Assembly (NCBI RefSeq): GCF_016469035.1
Contig: NZ_JAEHJZ010000033.1
Coordinates: 8,037 to 51,668 of the forward strand
Length of the DNA: 43,632 bases
Source: Gelidibacter salicanalis
Lineage (GTDB): Bacteria; Bacteroidota; Bacteroidia; Flavobacteriales; Flavobacteriaceae
Reading direction: 5' to 3'
Shown one piece after another: positions 1 through 8,268 of the stretch. The position numbers and the translations under genes were made by a program. The notes beneath the pieces were generated by a model. It was not told the origin of the DNA. It saw only the letters and a list, made by a program, of their open reading frames with translations, and searched no databases. Position 1 is the first letter of the stretch. Each line of letters opens with the position of its first letter.

Positions 1-265
1 GGAACTTCTACTTGATACCTCGTGCCCTTGGGTCGAGGTTGTTCATTAGAAATCGTAAAACTAATGGAGGCCAGCATGGCATCCCTACGATTTTTGTATA
101 AAAACCGTTTTAATAGAGATCATAATGCGAGTTGTTATCTTGCGATATATTAGCTCAAGGTCATTCTTCAATTTCAAAAAAGTCTTTGATTAACTTGGGA
201 AGGCTTCTATTTATCACTAATATTGTGATTATCCGTATATAAATCCAAAACCCTTAAATTATTTG
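1..265. other. Leader region at the window edge, no confident gene
   Basis: This stretch precedes the symporter gene and holds no gene I can support. An inverted repeat pairs AAATCGTA at 50-57 with TACGATTT at 86-93 across a 28-base loop. A smaller dyad, ATCAC at 213-217 and GTGAT at 225-229, lies about 40 bases before the symporter start and could be an operator. Short open frames run off the left edge on both strands (plus strand ending at 101, minus strand beginning at 77), but neither gives a recognisable protein. Confidence 0.4.
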
Positions 266-2365
266 ATGATAAAATCTAGGCTATTTGCCCTTGTGGCGCT
301 GTTGTTCATTACTTTTAATAATTCTATAGCTCAAGGTCAATCTTCCGGCACTATGGCCGTTACCCTAGAGCTGCATAACCCCTCTACCGAAATTAATGAT
401 GGTGTTGCAAAAGTTGTCGTAAAAGGTGGCTTAGCGCCTTATCAATACAAGTGGAGTAATGTAAACACCTCTTTGGATGACGCAGAATCTGTGGGGTTAA
501 TTGAGGGGATGAAACACTCAGTATCGGTAAGTGATGCCAATGGAAACACCATTTCAGAAACGTTTAAAATTTCGGCAAAATCAATAACTGAAATTTTCAA
601 CAGTAAAGTGCAACCCGCAGTTGATGTGCTGGGTGCCGTGCTTTTTTGGGATGCTTTTGCAACGCTCGGGCTTTATGATCCTGTAGTATACGCCTCTCAT
701 AGAAATTTACCGCTGTCGGCAAAAGATATCACCTCTGATCAGAAATATACATTTAAAAAATGGGTAGTTGCTGAAGGTAGTCGTGTTAAGGTAGGTGACC
801 AAATTGCAATTTTAGAAACTAAGGCTAACCAAGAAATTTTGGTTTATGCCACGGCGGAAGGTACATTAGAACAGGTGACTAAAGAAGGTACTATTGTATC
901 GAGAAAACCTGAAACTGGTTCTTTTAAATCGCCGCTCTTGGCAAAAATTAATTTCGATACACCACAACCTCTTTTACATCCCAATGGCGATGTAAAAACT
1001 AAAAACATCCCGTTTATTGTCATTTGGCTTATTTTAGGAAGTATATTCTTTACGCTGCGATTAAAATTTGTCAACATCCGCGGATTTAAACATTCGTTAG
1101 ATTTGGCAAGAGGAAAATATGACGACCCTAATGCGCCCGGAACCATTACGCACTTTCAAGCCATGGCCACAGCAGTGTCTGCTACTGTTGGATTGGGTAA
1201 TATTGCAGGAGTTGCAGTAGCGATTTCTTTAGGTGGGGCAGGAGCTACTTTTTGGATGTTTCTTGCCGGATTTTTTGGAATGTCTTTAAAGTTTGCCGAA
1301 TGTACCTTAGGTGTGAAATACCGTATTATTGATGAGGACGGCAGGATTTTTGGCGGACCCATGAATTATTTGCGCTATGGCCTGGAAAAACGCAATCTAA
1401 AGAAATTAGGAAAATTCTTAGCCATACTTTTTGCGGTTCTTGGTGTAGGCGCATCGTTTGGCGGTGGTAACATGCTACAGTCCAATCAGGCTTTTAAAAT
1501 AGTGTCAGAAGAACTTCCTTTTTTACAAGGTCACGGCTTTTGGTTCGGGATTGGGTTTGCGTTATTGGTGGGTGCCGTTATTATTGGTGGTATTAAAAGT
1601 ATTGCCAAAGTAACTGCCAAAGTCGTTCCTATTATGGCTATTTTTTATGTGTTGGGTTGTTTGGTGGTCATCGGGTATCATTTTGAATTTATTGGAGGTG
1701 CTTTTATGGCCATTGTAGATGGTGCTTTTTCTGCGGAAGCTTTAAAAGGTGGATTTATTGGGGTGCTAATTATAGGTTTGCAACGTGCTGCCTTTTCCAG
1801 TGAAGCTGGTGTTGGTTCAGCTGCCATTGCCCATAGTGCGTCCAAAACGAACCACCCAATTGCCGACGGATTTACGTCTTTAGTAGAACCATTTATTGAC
1901 ACCATGTTGGTGTGTACCATGACGGCCTTGGTGCTTATATTTACCGGTATGCACGAAACCAGTAGCGGATTGGGCGGTGTAGAACTTACTGCTGATGCCT
2001 TTGGTAGTGTGGTATCGTGGTTTCCTTCAGTGTTGGCGGTTGCCGTGTTTTTATTTGCGTTCTCTACCATGGTATCTTGGTCCTATTACGGCATGCGTTC
2101 TTGGAGCTACCTTTTTGGGAGAAGTAAAAAATTAGAGATAATTTACAAAGTCCTGTATTTGTTGTTCGTGGTGTTAGGGGCTTCAGTAAGTTTAGGCGCG
2201 GTGTTAAGTTTCGCCGATATGATGATTCTGGCCATGTCCTTTCCAAACATTATAGGTTTATATATTATGGCACCTGAAATTAACGCTGATATGAAGGTGT
2301 ATTGGAAGAAACTAAAAGAAGGAAAACTCTATGTCAATCCGAAGTTTATCAAAGCTGACGATTGA
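266..2365 (+). CDS. AGCS-family sodium/amino-acid symporter with SprB-like and lipoyl-like N-terminal domains
   Basis: This is an inner-membrane Na+-coupled amino-acid carrier of the alanine/glycine:cation symporter family. The AGCS core starts near residue 250, shown by FFTLRLKFVNIRGFKHSL and then ATAVSATVGLGNIAGVAVAI and GGPMNYL. It continues as hydrophobic segments to the end. The N-terminus is unusual. A signal peptide (to about residue 23) is followed by a SprB-like repeat (about 35-105, with GGLAPYQYKWSN and VSDANGN). Next comes a membrane helix (about 118-142) and then a lipoyl/biotinyl-like hairpin domain (about 160-235, with VAEGSRVKVGDQIAILETKA). At about 699 residues it is far longer than typical AGCS carriers of 450-500. 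I chose the ATG at 266; a TTG lies one codon upstream. It appears monocistronic and ends at a strong terminator. The substrate is not evident. Confidence 0.88.
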   Translation: MIKSRLFALVALLFITFNNSIAQGQSSGTMAVTLELHNPSTEINDGVAKVVVKGGLAPYQYKWSNVNTSLDDAESVGLIEGMKHSVSVSDANGNTISETFKISAKSITEIFNSKVQPAVDVLGAVLFWDAFATLGLYDPVVYASHRNLPLSAKDITSDQKYTFKKWVVAEGSRVKVGDQIAILETKANQEILVYATAEGTLEQVTKEGTIVSRKPETGSFKSPLLAKINFDTPQPLLHPNGDVKTKNIPFIVIWLILGSIFFTLRLKFVNIRGFKHSLDLARGKYDDPNAPGTITHFQAMATAVSATVGLGNIAGVAVAISLGGAGATFWMFLAGFFGMSLKFAECTLGVKYRIIDEDGRIFGGPMNYLRYGLEKRNLKKLGKFLAILFAVLGVGASFGGGNMLQSNQAFKIVSEELPFLQGHGFWFGIGFALLVGAVIIGGIKSIAKVTAKVVPIMAIFYVLGCLVVIGYHFEFIGGAFMAIVDGAFSAEALKGGFIGVLIIGLQRAAFSSEAGVGSAAIAHSASKTNHPIADGFTSLVEPFIDTMLVCTMTALVLIFTGMHETSSGLGGVELTADAFGSVVSWFPSVLAVAVFLFAFSTMVSWSYYGMRSWSYLFGRSKKLEIIYKVLYLLFVVLGASVSLGAVLSFADMMILAMSFPNIIGLYIMAPEINADMKVYWKKLKEGKLYVNPKFIKADD

Positions 2366-2400
2366 TGTAGCGTTCTCAATTTGAGGACTGGCATTAATAA

Positions 2401-2453
2401 AAATAGAAAACCCGACGAGAACATGTAGTTTGTTTCCGTCGGGTTTTCTATTT
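2401..2453. terminator. Bidirectional intrinsic terminator
   Basis: A perfect 17-bp inverted repeat pairs 2401-2417 with 2437-2453 (core AAAACCCGACG / CGTCGGGTTTT) around a 19-base loop. It has A-rich and T-rich flanks. It sits between the convergent symporter and copper-ATPase genes and can serve both strands. Confidence 0.85.
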
Positions 2454-2526
2454 GTTGGGTCTTCCAAGCTTTAGATAAATGTCAAGCTTGTAAATTTATT
2501 AAACTGACACTTATTTTACGTAATGA

Positions 2527-5253
2527 TTAATTAATTGATTTTGTTCTAAGTCTCAGCGCATTTGCAATTACGGATACAGAACTAAAGCTCATCGCAAGTG
2601 CTGCGATCATTGGTGAGAGTAAGATTCCGAAAAACGGAAACAATACCCCGGCCGCAATAGGGACGCCGAGTGTGTTATAGATTAAAGCAAAAAATAAATT
2701 CTGCTTGATATTTCGCATGACGGCGTGGCTCAAATTCCGCGCTTTGACAATGCCGTGTAAATCGCCTTTTACCAAGGTAATCATGGCGCTTTCAATAGCA
2801 ACATCAGTTCCTGTGCCCATGGCAATCCCCACATCACTTTTGGCAAGGGCTGGGGCATCATTGATACCGTCGCCTGCCATAGCCACCACCTTGCCTTGTT
2901 GCTGCAGTTTTGTGACTTCTTTCAGCTTGTCTTCCGGAAGCATTCCTGCTTTAAATTCGGTGAGATTCAATTCGGTTGCAACCGCTTGGGCTGTATCATG
3001 GTTATCGCCTGTAAGCATTATCACCGCGATACCCTTATCTTGTAGTTCCTTAATCGCTTTTGCGCTTGTTTTTTTGATTTTATCACTAATCACGACATAC
3101 CCAGACACCTTGCCCTCAATGGCTAAATAGGATACTGTTTTGCCCTGTTTTTGGAACGCCTGTACTTCAGCTTCCATTTCAGGAGAAATCGTCGCATTCG
3201 CGTGGGCCATCATTTTGGCATTGCCTAAATCCAATTTTTCTTCGTTAACCGTGCCTTCCACACCTTTACCCGTGACGGCGCTAAACTTGTCGGTTTTTGA
3301 AATGCTGACCTTTTGTTCTTTAGCGTATTTTACAGTAGCTTCCGCAAGTGGATGTTCGCTAGAACTGTTTAGCGAAGCGATGCGTTGCGTAATGTCAGTC
3401 TCAGATAGAGATTCATTAAAGGATCCCATCTTTTCCACCGTGGGTTTGCCTTCAGTAATGGTACCGGTTTTGTCGATAATTAAAGTATCAACCTTATCCA
3501 TTTTTTCAAGAGCTTCAGCATTTTTAATCAACACCCCATTTTGTGCGCCTTTACCAACACCTACCATAACGGACATTGGTGTAGCCAATCCTAGGGCACA
3601 TGGGCAGGCAATAATTAATACGGCAATAGCGTTGACCAAACCGTACACATACGCGGGTTCTGGCCCCCAAAGTACCCAGACGACAAACGTAATTACAGAT
3701 ATGATCACGACTACCGGGACAAAATATCCAGAGACGGTATCAGCTAATTTTTGAATGGGTGCCCGACTGCGACTCGCGTCGTTGACCATTTGTATAATTT
3801 GGGAGAGTAGGGTATCACTCCCCACTTTTTCGGCTTTCATTAAGAACGATTGATTCCCATTGATTGTGCCGCTGCTGACCTGGTCATCTAACACTTTATT
3901 GACAGGAATAGGCTCCCCGGAAATCATGGATTCATCAACGGTGGTTTCACCTTCTGTGATAACGCCATCCACGGGGATTTTATCACCGGGTTTGACACGT
4001 AAAATGTCGCCTTTTTCAATTTGGCCAATAGACACTTCTTGTTCGACGCCGTCAACTACCCGCACTGCTTTGTTAGGGGCGAGTTTTAGTAATTCTTTAA
4101 CGGCAGAATTGGTTTTACTATGAGCGCGAGCTTCTAAAACTTGACCCATCAACACTAAGGTAAGAATAACGGTAGCCGCCTCAAAATATACATGAACGGC
4201 GCCAAAATGCGTCTTAAATTGTTCAGGAAAAAAATCAGGGAACACCATTCCAAAGACACTAAATATCCACGCCACACCAGCACCAATGCCAATCAGGGTA
4301 AACATGTTGAGGTTCCAGGTTTTAATGCTGCGATAGGCACGTTCAAAGAACATCCACGTGGCATAAAACACTACAGGAATGGATAATCCGAATTGAATCC
4401 AGTTCCACCATTTCTGATCCATCATCTCATATAATGGATTGTTAGGAATCATTTCGCTCATGGCGATAAAGAAAATGGGTAGCGTAAATGCTCCTGCTAT
4501 CCAGAACTTTTTTATTAATTTTTTATAAGTCTTTTCTTCGGACGACAGATCTGGTTCCATCGGCACGAGATCCATCCCGCAAATAGGACAGGCCCCAGCT
4601 TCGTCTTTTATAATTTCCGGATGCATGGGGCAGGTCCATTGTTCGCCTGATGTGGGCGATAAATTTTGTTCTTCCACCAAATCCATTCCACACACGGGAC
4701 AATCGCCAGGTTTATCGTAGGTTTTATCGCCTTCACAATGCATCGGACAGTAAAACGTTCCGGTTCCTTTTGCTGCTGCTGTGGCAGGAGATTTTTCAAC
4801 TGGTTTTGTACCTAGCGGATGAATACTATAACTATCCCCATCATCTTTTAGCGCTTTTTGCAAGGTTTTAAGAGGAATGTGGGATGCCATTACAATGGTA
4901 GCTTCGGCTTTTTCCAAATCGACCATAGCATTGGATACACCCTCCACCTTAGAAAGTACTTGCTCTACGTGGTTACGGCAACCGTTGCAGGTCATACCTT
5001 GAATCTGGTACGTGTGGGTCATTTCACCGTTCTCATTCATCTTTGGCATATGGATACTATAAGTGCCCCCATCATCTTTTAGTGCTTTTTGAAAAGTTTC
5101 TAGAGGAATATGGGAAGCCATTTCCATAGTCGCTTCGGATTTTTCTGAATTTACTACAGCATTAGATACACCGTTCACTTTAGAAAGTACTTGCTCTACG
5201 TGGCTGCGGCATCCGTTGCAGGTCATGCCTTGAATAATATAAGTGTGTTTCAT
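2527..5253 (-). CDS. copA: Copper-exporting P1B-type ATPase with two HMA and two HMBD domains
   Basis: This inner-membrane heavy-metal ATPase most likely exports Cu(I). Two N-terminal HMA domains (about residues 3-68 and 79-145) each carry GMTCNGC. Two Cys-rich heavy-metal-binding modules follow (about 167-192 and 206-230, pattern CPMH...CPxCGMDL). The core has the actuator SGEP (about 445), the transmembrane metal site CPC (550-552), the phosphorylation site DKTGT (594-598), the SEHP nucleotide-binding motif and GDGINDAP. I start it at the ATG at 5253, right before the first HMA domain; a TTG at 5280 would add nine residues. The two HMA domains are nearly identical to each other, so they probably arose by a recent duplication. 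It is the last gene of a minus-strand run with the channel and DUF3347 genes, which fits a copper-handling cluster. Silver export is possible. Confidence 0.95.
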   Translation of the reverse strand: MKHTYIIQGMTCNGCRSHVEQVLSKVNGVSNAVVNSEKSEATMEMASHIPLETFQKALKDDGGTYSIHMPKMNENGEMTHTYQIQGMTCNGCRNHVEQVLSKVEGVSNAMVDLEKAEATIVMASHIPLKTLQKALKDDGDSYSIHPLGTKPVEKSPATAAAKGTGTFYCPMHCEGDKTYDKPGDCPVCGMDLVEEQNLSPTSGEQWTCPMHPEIIKDEAGACPICGMDLVPMEPDLSSEEKTYKKLIKKFWIAGAFTLPIFFIAMSEMIPNNPLYEMMDQKWWNWIQFGLSIPVVFYATWMFFERAYRSIKTWNLNMFTLIGIGAGVAWIFSVFGMVFPDFFPEQFKTHFGAVHVYFEAATVILTLVLMGQVLEARAHSKTNSAVKELLKLAPNKAVRVVDGVEQEVSIGQIEKGDILRVKPGDKIPVDGVITEGETTVDESMISGEPIPVNKVLDDQVSSGTINGNQSFLMKAEKVGSDTLLSQIIQMVNDASRSRAPIQKLADTVSGYFVPVVVIISVITFVVWVLWGPEPAYVYGLVNAIAVLIIACPCALGLATPMSVMVGVGKGAQNGVLIKNAEALEKMDKVDTLIIDKTGTITEGKPTVEKMGSFNESLSETDITQRIASLNSSSEHPLAEATVKYAKEQKVSISKTDKFSAVTGKGVEGTVNEEKLDLGNAKMMAHANATISPEMEAEVQAFQKQGKTVSYLAIEGKVSGYVVISDKIKKTSAKAIKELQDKGIAVIMLTGDNHDTAQAVATELNLTEFKAGMLPEDKLKEVTKLQQQGKVVAMAGDGINDAPALAKSDVGIAMGTGTDVAIESAMITLVKGDLHGIVKARNLSHAVMRNIKQNLFFALIYNTLGVPIAAGVLFPFFGILLSPMIAALAMSFSSVSVIANALRLRTKSIN

Positions 5254-5301
5254 AATGTTTAATTTATTGGGTTTTACCAAAAATAGGAGTTAAAAAATGA
5301 T

Positions 5302-6303
5302 TTACTGTATGACATCATTCCACTCCCAGCCATCATACTTTATTAGAGTATAAAGTACTGATTGTCGGCGCTGCATTTTTTTATCGGGTTTTTTATTTTG
5401 GAGATTAGGTTTTAACAGACCTTTTCTTTTGAGTTCATTCATTTTTATTTTATCCACATTATAATCTTTCAGTTGCGCGCTACCCACTTCTATAACAACT
5501 TCTATATAATTATTTATAGCGGATTCCATATTGGATAGGAGTCTTATATTGGCCTCAACATCTGTGTTAACATAATTTTTAATGATATATATGGCTTCAT
5601 TCAATTTAGCGATTTGGAGAATTATAGCGTTTTCTTTATTGTTATTATGAAAGAAATGAATAACTGGATAGGCCTTATGGTTTTCACTGTGTTCTACCAA
5701 ATCACTGGATAAGGTGAGCATATGAAATTTAAAATGATCAAAATCATTAACACTCATAGCATTTATAACTATATCTTGAGGACTATCTCCTAAACTGCTC
5801 AGTTCTATACCCAACTTTCGTTTTTTTATAACTGCACTTAGGACGGGTATAAAATAAGTAATAGACATTGTTATAAAAATTAATCCCGTAAATGAGAATA
5901 ATATAGTAACGATTCTCCAAAAATTGCTCGAGGGTATATAATCACCTAAACCAAGTGTAGAAAGAACAAAACCCGAATAGTAAATTTTTTGCCAAATATC
6001 TGCGGGTAATTTTGTTGTACTATTTATAATAGCATCTGTTTCTGACATCAAAATTAGGATAAAACTTGAATTTAGGGCTATCACCCATACCATCATAACG
6101 GTGACTAATAAGACATAACCAGCGTGTGTTAACAGCGAAGATTTTCCATTTCTCCCCGAAAGCACAAAAAATACGTTCCATAACCAGTGAGAAATTTTAC
6201 TCGTCATCCATCCACCTCCCTTTACGGTAAGTGTTGTCATTATAATATCACTAATGACACCAAAATATAATAGAGCTCCGACGCTCAACAAAATATAATT
6301 CAT
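5302..6303 (-). CDS. Potassium-channel family membrane protein with TLGLGD filter
   Basis: This 333-residue protein has about four hydrophobic segments in its first 160 residues. A pore-loop selectivity filter, TLGLGDY, is at 116-122, flanked by a pore helix (YYSGFVLS) and an outer helix (about 129-156). The filter is a variant of the canonical TVGYGD, so K+ conduction is likely but ion choice is uncertain. The soluble C-terminal half (about 165-333) is mostly polar and helical; I see no RCK or cyclic-nucleotide domain. It starts with ATG at 6303, 40 bases after the haem-binding pseudogene, and is followed 48 bases later by copA. The position suggests co-transcription with the copper genes, perhaps for charge balance, but that link is an inference. 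Confidence 0.78.
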   Translation of the reverse strand: MNYILLSVGALLYFGVISDIIMTTLTVKGGGWMTSKISHWLWNVFFVLSGRNGKSSLLTHAGYVLLVTVMMVWVIALNSSFILILMSETDAIINSTTKLPADIWQKIYYSGFVLSTLGLGDYIPSSNFWRIVTILFSFTGLIFITMSITYFIPVLSAVIKKRKLGIELSSLGDSPQDIVINAMSVNDFDHFKFHMLTLSSDLVEHSENHKAYPVIHFFHNNNKENAIILQIAKLNEAIYIIKNYVNTDVEANIRLLSNMESAINNYIEVVIEVGSAQLKDYNVDKIKMNELKRKGLLKPNLQNKKPDKKMQRRQSVLYTLIKYDGWEWNDVIQ

Positions 6304-6343
6304 AATAACACTTTGTGAATAGCTTGTTTATTTTAAATAATTA

Positions 6344-6639
6344 CTATTTCCTAATAGTTACCCATTCATTAAAATTCAGTTCTGCTTTGCCCTTCTTCAC
6401 ATGGTCTTCCAAATACCAAACATTGGGCTGTATTTTATTGTACCACGGGTACGCTGTTTGGTTACTATGACAATCATAACAGGACACCGTCAATGTATTC
6501 TGAATATTAATTGGCACGTCATTTACCAACATAAAATCAGATTGAGGTGTAGTGTAGCTCTCATTTCTATCAGTAGGGAAAAATTGAATTAGTATAAATA
6601 AAATTAGGGCTACCCTGCTATGATTTTAAAAACCTTCAT
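6344..6639 (-). pseudogene. Frameshifted and truncated haem-binding domain protein
   Basis: An ATG at 6639 lies directly after the stop codon of the DUF3347 gene, but its frame stops after nine codons (MKVFKIIAG). One base out of phase, the frame reads on as a membrane anchor (SRVALILFILIQFFP) and then a c-type haem motif CYDCH within SCYDCHSNQTAYPWY. This matches the start of small flavobacterial haem-binding-domain proteins of about 140-150 residues. The C-terminal half is missing: after NFNEW the frame ends within five codons. A one-base loss near 6617-6621 plus a 3' deletion best explains this. A sequencing error could explain the frameshift but not the missing end. A shorter product starting at the ATG at 6532 would lack the membrane anchor. 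Confidence 0.7.
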
Positions 6640-7230
6640 TTAGTTAATTGTACGCTGTACTGAGCCGCATTTCAACATCGCGCTTCCGTAGTAAGGATTT
6701 CTTATTTCTTCCTTAGTGCTTAACCACGCTGAGCCACGATCGTACATTGGGCAAAACTGCTCGTATAAGGTCATTGCTGTTCCTGTTATGGCCACCATAT
6801 CAGCAATGTCTTTACTTAAGGTTTTAAAATGCTCACGTTGATGTTTGATGTCGCTTTCTCCAATATGCTCTGCATGCTCGGTAGCATCTTCAATAAGGTC
6901 GTTTAGCTCAGTTTGCTCGTTATCAGTATAATTTGAGACCTCAAAAGCCTTTAAAGAATTTGTTAAAGTAATTCCCAACGCTTTAGCTTTGTCATTATCA
7001 TCTCCTACCAATGCATCCTTTAAATTAAAATAATCTTTTAAAATATCCTCAGCTTTGGCATCTTGTTTATCAGTCTTAGTCACTGCTTCCTGTGAGTCTA
7101 CTGCATTTTCTGTTGTAATGTTATCTGTAGTAACAGAGGCTTCACTTTTGCTAGCGTCTTTGCAAGACATGGCTAACATTAAAGTTGCTGCAAGTGCTAC
7201 TGATCCAATACTTCTTTTAATTCTTTTCAT
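6640..7230 (-). CDS. DUF3347-type periplasmic lipoprotein of the copper cluster
   Basis: This 196-residue protein has a lipoprotein signal peptide ending in the lipobox AMSC (Cys23). A low-complexity acidic linker (about 24-60) leads to a DUF3347-like domain (about 62-190). Its hallmarks are [13 protein letters not shown], a final EQFCPMY and [12 protein letters not shown]. In other Bacteroidota this domain occurs as a stand-alone lipoprotein or at the C-terminus of CusB-like adaptors, next to metal-efflux genes. The conserved Met, Cys and His residues suggest copper binding, but this is not proven. Its stop codon directly abuts the haem-binding pseudogene start, so the two were translated as a coupled pair. 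Confidence 0.8.
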   Translation of the reverse strand: MKRIKRSIGSVALAATLMLAMSCKDASKSEASVTTDNITTENAVDSQEAVTKTDKQDAKAEDILKDYFNLKDALVGDDNDKAKALGITLTNSLKAFEVSNYTDNEQTELNDLIEDATEHAEHIGESDIKHQREHFKTLSKDIADMVAITGTAMTLYEQFCPMYDRGSAWLSTKEEIRNPYYGSAMLKCGSVQRTIN

Positions 7231-7286
7231 TTGATTAGTGTTTAAAGGTTGTTTTGATTTATAAGTAATTACTATTTAAAATGCGA

Positions 7287-7490
7287 CTAAAATCTCACTG
7301 CTAGACCACCACCAGCTCCGAAACGGTTGTCATAACTTGCTGTAAGTGAAAAATCCCGTGACAGGTAATATTCTATACCGGTATTCCAAGTGACTTCATT
7401 GGCAATATCTTCTCCTGTTGGAGGTTGGTAACCCAGCCAAAATCTCTTAAAATTGAACCCGGCCATATGCGATGGCACAACCAAAAAAGA
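7287..7490 (-). pseudogene. C-terminal remnant of an outer-membrane beta-barrel protein
   Basis: Only about 68 residues remain, with an in-frame stop at 7491-7493 just upstream. The sequence contains AGFNFKRFWLGYQPPTG, then EVTWNTGIEYYLSRDFSL and a terminal DNRFGAGGGLAVRF. It looks like the last strands of an outer-membrane barrel: alternating hydrophobic residues ending in a C-terminal Phe. No proper start or signal peptide is present; the only in-frame near-starts are a TTG at 7484 and internal GTG/ATG codons. I infer a decayed gene that once headed the copper cluster. The exact family is not identified. Confidence 0.5.
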
Positions 7491-8268
7491 CTATCCATAA
7501 TATTGGTTTGCTTTATTAATTAAATGTTATTCTATTCACGTCGCCGCTATTTATTGATCTCAAAAATAGTTAAAACTATGCACTTTAATTCATCTCGTTT
7601 TAGCTTCTTAAACTACCTGCTTTTTTATATAATAGAATTAAAAGATATTCGGTCATTCGGTTTTCTGGGGTGACCGTAGATATATTGTGGAGAACAAGAT
7701 GTCGTTCTTGTTGTGGATCTCCAAAAGCGGTGCCGGAAACTTTTGGTGTAGGTTTGTGATGCAGCGGGCGTTAATATTTTGAAGAGTGTTAAATTAAGCA
7801 AGCGCTATTGGGGTCCTTATTTTTTGGCCATAACGTTTGGATGTTGAAGTGTTCTGAATATTACTGATAAAATGGTGAATGAGGAGTTGGAGCATTCCAT
7901 AAAATCGTATAACGATACGGACGTTTTTATAGCTTGACTAATTACGTGCTGCAGACTTTAGTTAGATATAAAAACCTATGGCACTTTAGTGCATAGTTGT
8001 TAAGTTTATAGACAAATCACTACTGACAATTTACTTTTTGGAGTTTAATGAATTTTTATAGGGCTGCTGGATAGTTTCTAATCTTGATATAATTATCATA
8101 GATGAGAGATTGGAAAACGGATCAGTTGTAGGTGCCTTACTGAAGTTTTGACATACAAGGAAAAGGGATATTATAGGGGTGTCCTGATTTCCGAATCAAC
8201 TTTTGCACATGTATTTTTTCTTCCCTTCTAATTAGTATATTCGCATTCCTATTTAAATTTTTTAAATT
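7491..8268. other. Unusually long intergenic region, no gene recognised
   Basis: About 780 bases separate the barrel remnant from the M1 peptidase. Stops are frequent in all frames; the longest fragments are a few tens of codons. One piece, near 7871-7938, reads MVNEELEHSIKSYNDTDVF before a stop, and might be decayed coding sequence. A short hairpin, AACAAG...CTTGTT, lies near 7694-7713. Close to the peptidase start, TATATTCG at 8236-8243 resembles a Bacteroidota -7 element. Confidence 0.4.

Noticed and set aside
1-101. Open frames running off the left edge (plus strand to 101; minus strand from an ATG at 77).
   Set aside because: Both are under 35 codons and give no recognisable protein. 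Without sequence to the left neither can be supported.
2705-4386. Several open frames of 64-204 codons on the plus strand opposite copA.
   Set aside because: They lie wholly inside a well-supported P-type ATPase gene and encode no known domain, so they are shadows of its codon bias.
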